A stretch of DNA of 64,000 nucleotides. Origin: Streptomyces sp. XY006 (GTDB lineage: Bacteria > Actinomycetota > Actinomycetes > Streptomycetales > Streptomycetaceae). The stretch spans positions 62,001 to 126,000 of the forward strand of contig NZ_NOKT01000012.1 in assembly GCF_002237655.1 (NCBI RefSeq). The letters are read 5' to 3'. Below the pieces are notes generated by a model that had not been told where the DNA came from, searched no databases, and was given only the letters and a program-made list of their open reading frames with translations. The position numbers were made by a program, and so were the translations under genes. Positions 34,717 to 43,534 of this stretch are shown here, one piece after another; the first letter of the stretch is position 1; each line of letters opens with the position of its first letter.

Positions 34717-36119
34717 CCCGGCACGACGGTGACACGGAACGCACGTTCGCGGCGCTGCCGCCGGCCGGCGGGCGGAGCTTCGCCCAGACCTGGTGGGGGC
34801 AGGCGTGGCTGAAGGCGCTGGAGGACACGGCACTGGACAACGCACAGCTCAAGGCGGGCCGCCGGCTGGCCCGGGCGGGGGCGGTCGGCGCGGTCTCCGT
34901 GCGACCGGGCCGGCTCACGGCCGTCGTTCAGGACCGCGACCGCACGGCGCACCGGGCCGACGTCCTGCTGGAGCAGCTGTCGCCCGGGCAGTGGGACCGC
35001 TTCCTGGACATGACGGTGGAGCGGGCCGGGCACGTGGCGGCGCTGCTGGACCGGGAGATGCCGCCGCATCTGGTCGAGGACGCGGCGGCTGAGGGTGTCG
35101 ACCTGCTGCCCGGCCTGGGCGACCTGGAGCCGGAGTGCGACTGCGGAGCCTGGGACCACTGCGGGCACACGGCAGCGCTCTGCTACCAGGTGGCGCGGCT
35201 GCTGGACCAGGACCCGTTCGTGCTGCTGCTGATGCGGGGGCGGGCCGAGGACGGTCTGCTGGCCGATCTTCAGAGACGCAGTGGCGCCTCCACGGTCGCG
35301 CCCACCACACCGGAGGGTGTCGACGCCGCCGAGGCCTACGCCACCGGGGACATCCTCCCGCCGCTCCCGGCCCTGCCCTCCCTGCCCGACGAGGCCGGTA
35401 CGCCGCCCTCCCTGGACGCGGAGACAGCGCCCGCGCGCGGTGTCGACCCGGCCGCGCTGGAGTTCCTGGCCGCGCGGACGGCGGGACGGGCCCACAGCGT
35501 GCTCGGGGAGGTGCTCCGGGGTGCCTGCGAGGCGGAGCTGACGATCGCGCAGGACGCCGTGCGGCTGGCGGCGGGCGAAGCCGGGCAGCGAGCCTCCGCC
35601 CAGGAGGCCACCTCCTCGCAGCAGACCGCCGGCTCGCGGCAGACCGCTGCCTCACAGCAGACCGCTGCCTCGCAGCAGGCCGGCTCGCGAGAGGCCGCCT
35701 TCGGCCGGGAGTTGACGGATCGTCTCGCCGACGGCTCAGGACGCGGCCGGGAGGGTCTGGCGGCGGCCGTGCGCGCCTGGCGCCACGGCGGCGTCGAGGC
35801 ACTGTCCGTCCTCGACGAGGAGTGGCGCGTGGAGGGCGAGGCGCTCGCACGCGCGCGTGCCGCCCTGGCATCGGCCTGGGACGCGGACGAGCGGCCGGAG
35901 CTGCGGGCCCGGGCCAACCGGTGGACGGCTGTCGGCGCGCCGGTGCAGTTGCGCCTCGGCCGGGACGGCCGGTGGTGGCCCTACCGCAAGGAACGCGGTC
36001 GCTGGCTGCCCGCGGGAGCCGCCACCCGGGATCCGGCCACGGCCCTGGCATCTGCATCCGCCTCTGCGTCGGCGGCGGAGCTCACCGGTGACACGGCCGC
36101 GCCCGGTTCAGGGCGGTAG
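34713..36119 (+). CDS. SWIM zinc-finger protein, partner of the SNF2 ATPase
   Basis: 468 residues. The start codon overlaps the helicase stop (ATGA), so the two proteins are made together. The N-terminal part has FAQTWWGQAWLKALE, typical of helicase-linked SWIM proteins. The zinc motif CxCx5CxH is C142, C144, C150, H152 (ECDCGAWDHCGHTAALCYQ). A Gln/Ser/Ala repeat (about 302-325) and a helical C-terminus with WWPYRKERGRWLPAG follow. SWIM domains bind DNA or protein. Fixed pairing with a SNF2 ATPase in actinobacteria suggests a two-subunit DNA-processing complex of unknown purpose. Confidence 0.9.
   Translation: MTRHDGDTERTFAALPPAGGRSFAQTWWGQAWLKALEDTALDNAQLKAGRRLARAGAVGAVSVRPGRLTAVVQDRDRTAHRADVLLEQLSPGQWDRFLDMTVERAGHVAALLDREMPPHLVEDAAAEGVDLLPGLGDLEPECDCGAWDHCGHTAALCYQVARLLDQDPFVLLLMRGRAEDGLLADLQRRSGASTVAPTTPEGVDAAEAYATGDILPPLPALPSLPDEAGTPPSLDAETAPARGVDPAALEFLAARTAGRAHSVLGEVLRGACEAELTIAQDAVRLAAGEAGQRASAQEATSSQQTAGSRQTAASQQTAASQQAGSREAAFGRELTDRLADGSGRGREGLAAAVRAWRHGGVEALSVLDEEWRVEGEALARARAALASAWDADERPELRARANRWTAVGAPVQLRLGRDGRWWPYRKERGRWLPAGAATRDPATALASASASASAAELTGDTAAPGSGR
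35616..35687. repeat. In-frame 18-bp tandem repeat in the SWIM gene
   Basis: Four 18-base units (35616-35633, 35634-35651, 35652-35669, 35670-35687) encode SQQTAG/SRQTAA/SQQTAA/SQQAGS. It is a low-complexity hydrophilic linker whose length could vary between strains without loss of frame. Confidence 0.85.
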
Positions 36120-36120
36120 C

Positions 36121-36486
36121 TCACTCACCGACATCCAGGGACGGAAGGAGCGATTCCAGCCCACTGGGCAGTCCGCTCGGCAACTTGCTCGGCAACTCAG
36201 TGGGCAGATCGCTGGGCAGGCCGCTCGGCAGCCGGGTCGGGAAACCCGACGGCAGATCGGTCGGCAGCTCGCTGGGCAACCGGGTGGGGATGCCGAAGGA
36301 GGGTGCCGGCGTGCTGCTCGATCCCGCTCCGGGCGGCTCGTCGTCCGGCGAGTCGTCCCGCCCCGAGGCCATCAGCACGACGACGGACACTGCCGCGACG
36401 GCCACGAGCACGGCCAGCAGCAGGAGCAGCGGATTACGGCGCCGGGGAGGCCCGGGCGGGTGGGGCGGTACGGGCGGCATGGCCAT
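36121..36486 (-). CDS. Membrane-anchored protein with extracellular LPSx repeats
   Basis: 121 residues. A proline-rich cytoplasmic N-terminus (MAMPPVPPHPPGPPRRR) precedes one transmembrane helix (about 18-41) and an acidic linker. The extracellular half is built of tetrapeptides of the form (L/F)P(S/T)x, about eleven in a row. The start may also be the ATG at 36480. No domain is recognised. The repeat may form an extended stalk or a substrate for surface binding. It ends one base from the convergent SWIM gene. Confidence 0.65.
   Translation of the reverse strand: MAMPPVPPHPPGPPRRRNPLLLLLAVLVAVAAVSVVVLMASGRDDSPDDEPPGAGSSSTPAPSFGIPTRLPSELPTDLPSGFPTRLPSGLPSDLPTELPSKLPSGLPSGLESLLPSLDVGE
36164..36295. 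repeat. 12-bp tandem repeat coding for LPSx
   Basis: Eleven consecutive degenerate 12-base units, with a core near CTSGGCARNYSG on the plus strand, encode the tetrapeptide repeat of the membrane protein on the minus strand. Confidence 0.8.
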
Positions 36487-36848
36487 ACCGACCAGAGTCG
36501 CCGCGCACCGCCCGGCGCGGGAGGGGCGCGCGGAAGCTGATACGGACTCACGGCGTGGACCGCACGATTCCGCAGCATGCCGGGCCCACCCGGCCGGGGC
36601 ACCGTGGTCCTGCTACGTGGTCCCGCTGGCCCCAGGCCGGAGCATGCTCGTCCGCTCGGCCGGACGCGGCGGGTCCGCAGCCGGACGTGACCGGTCCACG
36701 GCCAAACGTGGCCCGTCCACGGCTCGACGTACCCGGCCCCGTCGACCGGCCGGACGCGCCCGGGCCCGTCGACCGGTCGGCATGACCGGCCGACGGGCCC
36801 GCACGCGCGCGTGCCGCCCGCTATCACCGCGACCGCACCCGGACGGGA
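36487..36848. other. 362-base gap downstream of xylA
   Basis: No convincing gene. It contains low-complexity GC-rich sequence with repeated CCGTCGACCGG and GTCCACGGCY elements (about 36690-36780) and the hairpin listed separately. The small protein at 36121-36486 probably has its promoter here. Confidence 0.5.
36761..36801. terminator. Probable xylA terminator hairpin
   Basis: 17-base arms at 36761-36777 (CGGGCCCGTCGACCGGT) and 36785-36801 pair with a single mismatch around a 7-base loop, 48 bases past the xylA stop on the minus strand. It has no T-tract, as is common in Streptomyces. Confidence 0.7.
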
Positions 36849-38039
<1,191 letters not shown>

Positions 38040-38040
38040 C

Positions 38041-38071
38041 TATTTCGTCATGCCGATTTACAAATTAGTAT
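38041..38071. promoter_or_regulatory. AT-rich control region between xylA and xylB
   Basis: An AT-rich island in GC-rich surroundings contains ATTTACAAAT, TACAAATTAGTA (inverted TAC/GTA) and a possible -10 TAGTAT (38066-38071). It is the only low-GC stretch between the divergent genes and is the likely XylR operator and promoter zone. The exact site cannot be fixed by eye. Confidence 0.5.
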
Positions 38072-38145
38072 GCGAACACCTCTCTGGGAAGAGACGACGT
38101 GCTCCGGAACGGAGACACGTGCCGCGCGCAGTAGGGAGAAGCCCG

Positions 38146-39591
38146 ATGTCAGCAGCCGAGGGTCCGCTCGTCGTCGGCGTGGACTCGTCCACCCAGTCCA
38201 CCAAGGCGCTGGTCGTCGACGTGGCGACCGGCCGGGTCGTCGCGAGCGGCCAGGCGCCGCACACGGTCTCCTCCGGGGCCGGCCGTGAGAGCGACCCGCG
38301 CCAGTGGTGGGACGCGCTGTGCGAGGCGCTACGCCAGTGCGGTGAAGCGGCGCACGAGGCCGCCGCGGTGTCGGTGGGCGGCCAGCAGCACGGCCTGGTG
38401 ACCCTGGACGACCGGGGCGAGCCGGTGCGCCCGGCCCTGCTCTGGAACGACGTGCGCTCGGCGCCGCAGGCCCGCCGGCTCACGGAGGAGCTGGGCGGGG
38501 CGAAGTTCTGGGCGGAGCGGACGGGCAGCGTCCCCGCCGCCTCCTTCACGGTCACCAAGTGGGCCTGGCTGGCCGAGCACGAACCGGAGGCGGTCCGCGC
38601 CACGAGGGCCGTGCGCCTCCCCCACGACTACCTGACCGAGCGGCTCACGGGCCAGGGCACGACCGACCGCGGCGACGTCTCCGGGACGGGCTGGTGGGCG
38701 TCCGGCGCGGAGGCGTACGACGAGGAGATCCTGGCGCGGGTGGGACTCGACCCGGCCCTCCTCCCCCGGGTGGTCCGTCCCGGCGAGGTGGCGGGCACGG
38801 TGCGCGACAGTCATGATCTGCCGTTCTCCAAGGGGACGCTGGTCGCGCCCGGCACCGGCGACAACGCCGCCGCGGCCCTGGGCCTGGGCGTGCGTCCGGG
38901 CACGCCGGTGATGAGCCTCGGCACGTCGGGCACGGTGTACGCCGTGTCGAGGCACAGGCCCACCGACCCGAGCGGCACGGTGGCGGGCTTCGCCGACGCT
39001 CGCGGGGACTGGCTGCCGCTGGCCTGCACCCTGAACTGCACGCTCGCCGTCGACCGCGTCGCGACGCTGCTCGGCCTGGACCGCGAGGCCGTCGAACCGG
39101 GCACGGCCGTCACCCTGCTGCCCTTCCTGGACGGCGAACGCACCCCGAACCTGCCGAACGCCTCGGGCCTGCTGCACGGTCTGCGTCACGACACCACGGC
39201 CGGCCAGCTCCTCCAGGCCGCCTACGACGGCGCCGTCCACTCCCTGCTGGGCGCGCTCGACCTCGTCCTCGACGAGGACGCCGACCCCACGGCACCCCTG
39301 CTGCTGATCGGCGGCGGCGCCAGGGGCACGGCCTGGCAGGACACCGTACGGCGGCTGTCGGGACGTCCCGTGCAGGTGCCCGAGGCGAAGGAGCTGGTGG
39401 CGCTGGGGGCCGCCGCGCAGGCGGCCGGACTGCTGACCGGAGAGGATCCGGCGGCGGTCGCACGGCGATGGGACACGGCCGCCGGGCCCGTGCTGGACGC
39501 CGTGGAGCGGGACGAGGAGACGCTGGCGAGGATCGCCGGGGTACTCTCCGACGCGGCTCCGCTGCTGGAGCGGCCCACCGACACCCACTGA
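38146..39591 (+). CDS. xylB: Xylulokinase (FGGY family)
   Basis: 481 residues from the ATG at 38146, with GGGAGAA 6 bases upstream; the frame is open further up but has no better start. It phosphorylates D-xylulose to xylulose 5-phosphate for the pentose phosphate pathway. Marks: the phosphate loop GVDSSTQSTKALVVD, SVGGQQHGLVTLD, ALLWNDVRS, DRGDVSGTGWW, APGTGDNAAAALGLGV, GTSGTVYAVS, and the adenosine motif LLLIGGGARGTAWQDTVRRLSGRPV. It is divergent from xylA and followed after 15 bases by the ROK regulator, so xylB and the regulator share a transcript. Confidence 0.97.
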   Translation: MSAAEGPLVVGVDSSTQSTKALVVDVATGRVVASGQAPHTVSSGAGRESDPRQWWDALCEALRQCGEAAHEAAAVSVGGQQHGLVTLDDRGEPVRPALLWNDVRSAPQARRLTEELGGAKFWAERTGSVPAASFTVTKWAWLAEHEPEAVRATRAVRLPHDYLTERLTGQGTTDRGDVSGTGWWASGAEAYDEEILARVGLDPALLPRVVRPGEVAGTVRDSHDLPFSKGTLVAPGTGDNAAAALGLGVRPGTPVMSLGTSGTVYAVSRHRPTDPSGTVAGFADARGDWLPLACTLNCTLAVDRVATLLGLDREAVEPGTAVTLLPFLDGERTPNLPNASGLLHGLRHDTTAGQLLQAAYDGAVHSLLGALDLVLDEDADPTAPLLLIGGGARGTAWQDTVRRLSGRPVQVPEAKELVALGAAAQAAGLLTGEDPAAVARRWDTAAGPVLDAVERDEETLARIAGVLSDAAPLLERPTDTH

Positions 39592-39606
39592 GGACTGGCG
39601 TCAGGC

Positions 39607-40917
39607 ATGACCGCACCGCCGCACGAGCCCCATCCGACCGGACCGGAACCGCACGAGACCCCTACGGCCCGATCGGGACGCGCCCCGCACGAACCGCACG
39701 CCACCGGGCCTGCACGCACGCCGCACAAACCGCACCCCGCCGGGCCCGGGCGCACGCTGCCCGACACCCAGCAGGGCATGCGTCGGCGCAATCTCGCCCG
39801 CGTACTGCACACCGTGCGTGCCGAGGGGCCGCTCTCCCGGGCCGCCGTGGCCTCGCGGATCGGTCTGACCCGGGCCGCGGTGTCCACGCTCGTCGACGAA
39901 CTGATCCGCTCGGGGCTGCTGGAGGAGCTCGGGCCCGAGCGGCCCGGCCGGGTGGGCCGCCCCGGCTCCGCGCTCGCGGTCAGCGGTCGCGGTCCGGCCG
40001 GGATCGGCGCGGAGGTCGGCGTGGACCACCTCGCGGTCTGTGCCGTCGACCTGCGCGGCGCGACCCGGTCCCGGGCGATACGCCAGGGCGCGAACCGCGG
40101 CCGCTCCCCCGAACCGGTGCTCGCCGAACTCACCGAGCTGATCCACCGGGTCGTCGCCGAGGCGGAGGGTGAGGGACTGTGGCCCGCCGGGCTCGCGGTG
40201 GCCGTACCGGGTCTGGTGGGGCGCGACGCCCGGACCGTGGTCCGCGCCCCGAACCTGGGCTGGCACGACACGGACCTGGGCCCGCTGTTGCCGGCGGACC
40301 TCCCGCTGACCGTGGACAACGAGGCCAACTTCGGCGCCCTGGCGGAGCTGTGGCTCGGCGAGGGCACCCCGCGCGACTTCCTGCACGTGTCGGCGGAGAT
40401 CGGTATCGGCGCGGCGGTCGTCGTGGACGGCGGGCTGCTGCGCGGAACGCGCGGATTCGCGGGCGAGTTGGGGCATGTGCCGGTCCGGCCCGACGGCCCG
40501 GAGTGCGCCTGCGGGGGGCGCGGGTGCCTGGAGCAGTACGCCGGTGAGGAGGCGGTGCTGCGCGCGGCCGGTCTCGAACCGGACGAGGACCGGGTCGGGT
40601 TGCTCGCGGGACGCGCGGCCGAGGGCGACGCGGACGTCCGCCGGGCCCTGAGCGACGCGGGCACCGCGCTCGGCATCGCCCTGACCGGCGCGGTCAATCT
40701 GCTCGATCCCGAGAGCGTGGTGCTGGGCGGGGAGCTGTCCGGGCTCGCGCCCTGGCTGCTGCCCGCGCTGCGGGACGAGCTGGCCCGGCGCACCGCCGGC
40801 CCGGCCTGTCCCGTGTCGGTGTCCCGGCTTGGCCCTCAGGGACCGCTGCTCGGCGCGGCGCACTCGGTCGTGCGAGCGGTGCTGGACGATCCGGCGGCGG
40901 CCGCGCAGCGGGCCTGA
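39607..40917 (+). CDS. xylR: ROK-family repressor, probable XylR
   Basis: 436 residues. A winged helix-turn-helix (about 57-110: MRRRNLARVLHTVRAEGPLSRAAVASRIGLTRAAVSTLVDELI) is followed by a ROK sugar-binding domain with DNEANFGALAELW, GIGAAVVVDGGLLRG, GFAGELGHVPV and the zinc motif CACGGRGCLEQYA. The first 50 or so residues are an unusual His/Pro/Gly repeat (HEPHxTGP units, 12-residue period) that typical ROK repressors lack; the protein could also start at the ATG at 39778. It should bind the xylA/xylB intergenic region and release it on binding xylose, as in other actinobacteria (family knowledge plus position). Confidence 0.88.
   Translation: MTAPPHEPHPTGPEPHETPTARSGRAPHEPHATGPARTPHKPHPAGPGRTLPDTQQGMRRRNLARVLHTVRAEGPLSRAAVASRIGLTRAAVSTLVDELIRSGLLEELGPERPGRVGRPGSALAVSGRGPAGIGAEVGVDHLAVCAVDLRGATRSRAIRQGANRGRSPEPVLAELTELIHRVVAEAEGEGLWPAGLAVAVPGLVGRDARTVVRAPNLGWHDTDLGPLLPADLPLTVDNEANFGALAELWLGEGTPRDFLHVSAEIGIGAAVVVDGGLLRGTRGFAGELGHVPVRPDGPECACGGRGCLEQYAGEEAVLRAAGLEPDEDRVGLLAGRAAEGDADVRRALSDAGTALGIALTGAVNLLDPESVVLGGELSGLAPWLLPALRDELARRTAGPACPVSVSRLGPQGPLLGAAHSVVRAVLDDPAAAAQRA
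39619..39756 (+). repeat. 36-bp tandem repeat at the start of xylR
   Basis: One 30-base unit (39619-39648) and three 36-base units (39649-39684, 39685-39720, 39721-39756) each begin CCGCAC and encode a 10- or 12-residue block starting PH(E/K). The last two are the most alike. Confidence 0.8.
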
Positions 40918-40983
40918 AGACCGGCCGGGCCCACCACGGCGTACGCGGTCAAGACGCCGCAATCACCCGACCGGGTGAGCGAG

Positions 40984-40992
40984 TTGTCCACA
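40984..40992 (+). other. Isolated consensus DnaA box
   Basis: TTGTCCACA, the preferred Streptomyces DnaA box, occurs once in the 225-base gap between xylR and the amidase gene. There is no cluster nearby. Confidence 0.4.
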
Positions 40993-41142
40993 ATCCCCTG
41001 TCCTTCCACGAAAACGCAGTGCGTCCCCCGGACCGCCCTGCGGGCGCCGTAACTTGATCGACGCGGGCCGCGACCACACCGGCCGCCTGCTCCGCGCAGT
41101 CGAGCACGACACCCCCGCCCGTCGATCCCGGAAGGCACACCC

Positions 41143-41742
41143 ATGGACCGGACCACTCCCTCCCCCAGCAGGCGCGGCCTCCTCGTCGGAGCCGCCCTCA
41201 CCGCCGTCCCCTCCGCCCTGTTCGCCGGCACACGCGCCGTGGCCCGGTCCCAGGCCGTCGACCACCCCGGAGCGGCATGGCATCCGGCGAGCCGCGCCAA
41301 CTACACGCCCTCGAACCGCCCCAGGGCCCACCCGCTGCACTACGTGGTCATCCACGTCGCGCAGACGACGTATGCCGGCACCCTGTCGGTCTTCCGCGAC
41401 CCGGGGAAGAAGGTGTCCGCCCACTATGTGGTGCGCGCCTCCGACGGGCACGTGGCGCAGTGCGTACGCGAGACCGACATCGCCTGGCACGCGGGGAACT
41501 GGGACTACAACACCCGCAGCATCGGCATCGAGCACGAAGGCTGGGTGGACCGGCCCCGGTACTTCACCGACGCCATGTACGAGCGGTCGACCCGGCTCAC
41601 GGCGGCGATCTGCGCGCGGTACGGCATCCCCCGCAACCGCGCGCACATCATCGGCCACCACGAGGTGCCGGGCAGCGACCACACCGATCCGGGCCGGCAC
41701 TGGGACTGGAAGCGCTACCTCAGACTCGTCAAGTCGGCCTGA
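41143..41742 (+). CDS. Secreted N-acetylmuramoyl-L-alanine amidase (Tat exported)
   Basis: 199 residues with GGAAGG 8 bases before the ATG. A twin-arginine signal (SPSRRGLLVGAALTAVPSALFAG) gives export in folded form. The rest is one amidase_2/PGRP-like zinc domain: VVIHVAQ (H71), IAWHAGN (H115), IGIEHEGW, IIGHHEVPG (H171/H172) and HTDPGRHW (D181), which matches the His-His-Asp zinc set of AmpD/T7-like amidases. It cuts the muramoyl-alanine bond in peptidoglycan. There is no cell-wall-binding repeat, so it is a minimal enzyme, perhaps for remodelling or defence. Confidence 0.92.
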   Translation: MDRTTPSPSRRGLLVGAALTAVPSALFAGTRAVARSQAVDHPGAAWHPASRANYTPSNRPRAHPLHYVVIHVAQTTYAGTLSVFRDPGKKVSAHYVVRASDGHVAQCVRETDIAWHAGNWDYNTRSIGIEHEGWVDRPRYFTDAMYERSTRLTAAICARYGIPRNRAHIIGHHEVPGSDHTDPGRHWDWKRYLRLVKSA

Positions 41743-41793
41743 GGACCGGGCCGGTGTCCCCGCCGACGGCTCACGTCCCGGTTACAAATCACT

Positions 41794-41806
41794 CAACCAC
41801 TGGTTG
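41794..41806. promoter_or_regulatory. 13-bp palindrome upstream of the DUF5519 gene
   Basis: CAACCA-C-TGGTTG is a perfect inverted repeat 29 bases before the ATG of the DUF5519 gene, within a locally AT-richer stretch. It could be an operator for the two-gene unit that follows. No regulator gene is adjacent. Confidence 0.4.
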
Positions 41807-41835
41807 CGGCGCGGTAAGCAGGCGACGATGGGCAC

Positions 41836-42231
41836 ATGACTCTGGCCCAGCACGCCCTGGAGCGTCTGCAGGCCTGGCCCGACCTGACAGCGGGCCCGGC
41901 GAGTTGCGGCACCGGACGGGCACTCCGTTCCGTCCGCGACGAGATCGTCCACTTCCACTCGAACCGGGACGTGGACCTCCACCTCACCCGCCAGGCCATT
42001 CAGCGCTTCCACTACGACCTGTCCGGGTCGAGCGCGATCCACCTGGTTCCGGGTTCGTGCTGGCTGACGGTCCACCTGGACTGCGAGGCGGACGTCGACC
42101 TGCTGCTCACGCTGGTGAGCATCGCCCTCAAGACCCACCAGACCCGGCCGTCCGCCGGCGAGGCCGGGCCGACCGGCTGCAACTTCCACCGGGTCACCGT
42201 GCTGCCGCGCGACGCGGTGGCGGGCGGCTGA
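41836..42231 (+). CDS. DUF5519 (luciferase-like) family protein
   Basis: 131 residues. The conserved block IVHFHSNRDVDLHLTRQAIQRFHYDL and SAIHLVPGSCWLTVHLDCEADVDLLLTLVSIALKTHQ is the pattern of the DUF5519 family, often labelled luciferase-like in databases without evidence of light production. No signal peptide and no cofactor motif. It is followed after three bases by the methyltransferase-Nudix gene, so they form one operon that ends at a clear terminator. Function unknown. Confidence 0.75.
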   Translation: MTLAQHALERLQAWPDLTAGPASCGTGRALRSVRDEIVHFHSNRDVDLHLTRQAIQRFHYDLSGSSAIHLVPGSCWLTVHLDCEADVDLLLTLVSIALKTHQTRPSAGEAGPTGCNFHRVTVLPRDAVAGG

Positions 42232-42234
42232 GCG

Positions 42235-43410
42235 TTGGCGACCGGACGACCCGAGGCCGCCAACGTCGAGGCCTGGCAGGCCTACGGCACCCACCACCTG
42301 CGGCGTGGCACGGTCCTGCCCGAAGCGGCGCGCGTCGACTGGGGCTTCGAGGGCGGGGGGCCGGGGGTCGAGGTGCTCGGGGAGCTCGCCGGGCGGCGGG
42401 TGCTGGACCTCGGCTGCGGTCCGGCCCGGCACGCCGCTCATCTGGTCCGGGCTCATGGCGCGCTGGTGGACGCGGTCGACGCCTCGGCGGGTCAGTACGA
42501 GCGGGCCCGCGCCCGGTACGGCTCCCTGCCCGGGCTGCGGCTGGTCCTGGCCGACGCGGTGGAGCACCTGCGCGCGTCGGAGCCGTACGACGTCGTCTAC
42601 TCGGTCAACGCCGTCCCGTACATCGACCCGCACCGGCTGCTGCCCGCCCTGGCCGGGGCGGTCAAGCCGGGCGGCAGGCTCTGCTTCACGGTGCTGCACA
42701 CCAACTCACGGGGTGACGGGCCGTCGGACCGGGTGGCGGCCCGGCCCGAGATCCTGCGGCTGGCCGGCGGCGGAGAGCTCACGGTGCACATGTGGGTCCT
42801 CACGACCGACGTGTGGACGGCCCTGCTCACCGAGTACGGGCTGCGCGTGGAGCACGTCGACGTGCTGGACGCGCCCGAGCCGGGCAACCGGGCCTCCTAC
42901 CGGCTGTTCCGGGTGACACGGCCGGTCCGGGTCTCCTCCAGGCCGCGTACGGACAAGCCGCCGGTGGCGCACGCGGCGCTCGGGGTGGGTGCCATCCTGC
43001 ACGGGCCGCGCGGCGTGCTGCTCGGGCGGCACCGGCACGGGACGTGGGAGCTGCCCGGCGGGACGGTGGAGCCCGGGGAGTCCTTGCAGGAGGCGGTCGT
43101 GCGCGAGCTCGGCGAGGAGACCGGCCTCGCCGCGAGGCCGGAGGACGTCCGGCTGCTCGGGACGCTCCTGGACGACGCGGGCGGGGTCGTGCGGGTGACC
43201 GTGGCCGCCCGGGTCACGGCCTGGCGGGGTGAGCCGTCGGACCAGCCCGGGGAGAGTGTGGGCCGCTGGCGCTGGTTCGCGCCGGACCGGCTGCCGGAGC
43301 AGCTCTTCGTGTGCAGCGCACAGGCCCTCACGGCCTGGCGCCCCGCGCTGCCGATCGACCACGCCCCAGCGCGTTTCACGCCGTACGGCACCGGAACGGG
43401 CAACCGCTGA
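42235..43410 (+). CDS. Fused SAM methyltransferase and Nudix hydrolase
   Basis: 391 residues, probably from a TTG at 42235, three bases after the DUF5519 stop. Domain 1 (about 1-230) is a class I methyltransferase with motif [12 protein letters not shown] (56-66), [15 protein letters not shown] and [13 protein letters not shown]. Domain 2 (about 245-391) is a Nudix hydrolase with a perfect Nudix box, G276-x5-E282-x7-REL-GEETGL (ends 298). The same domain pair is known in other Streptomyces. It may methylate a small molecule and hydrolyse a nucleotide-linked one, but the joint substrate is unknown. The stop codon is the first part of a terminator stem. Confidence 0.88.
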   Translation: MATGRPEAANVEAWQAYGTHHLRRGTVLPEAARVDWGFEGGGPGVEVLGELAGRRVLDLGCGPARHAAHLVRAHGALVDAVDASAGQYERARARYGSLPGLRLVLADAVEHLRASEPYDVVYSVNAVPYIDPHRLLPALAGAVKPGGRLCFTVLHTNSRGDGPSDRVAARPEILRLAGGGELTVHMWVLTTDVWTALLTEYGLRVEHVDVLDAPEPGNRASYRLFRVTRPVRVSSRPRTDKPPVAHAALGVGAILHGPRGVLLGRHRHGTWELPGGTVEPGESLQEAVVRELGEETGLAARPEDVRLLGTLLDDAGGVVRVTVAARVTAWRGEPSDQPGESVGRWRWFAPDRLPEQLFVCSAQALTAWRPALPIDHAPARFTPYGTGTGNR

Positions 43411-43434
43411 CGCACCCGGAGGAGTGCGTTTTTT
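43410..43434 (+). terminator. Rho-independent terminator with T-tract
   Basis: ACGCAC (43410-43415) pairs with GTGCGT (43424-43429) around an 8-base loop and runs directly into five further T residues. The stem begins on the last base of the methyltransferase-Nudix stop codon. This is one of few canonical T-tract terminators in the window. Confidence 0.85.
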
Positions 43435-43534
43435 CAGCCGTTCCCGCGTTGTCGGCGCTCGGCCACCCCGGTGGCCCGTGCGGTCTGGTGCACTGCCCCT
43501 GAGTGTCGGGACATCTGACGAGACATCAGGGGGC

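Noticed and set aside
41836..42231. DUF5519 protein as a real luciferase
   Set aside because: It has no flavin-binding TIM barrel and is far too short; the family name is not evidence of activity.
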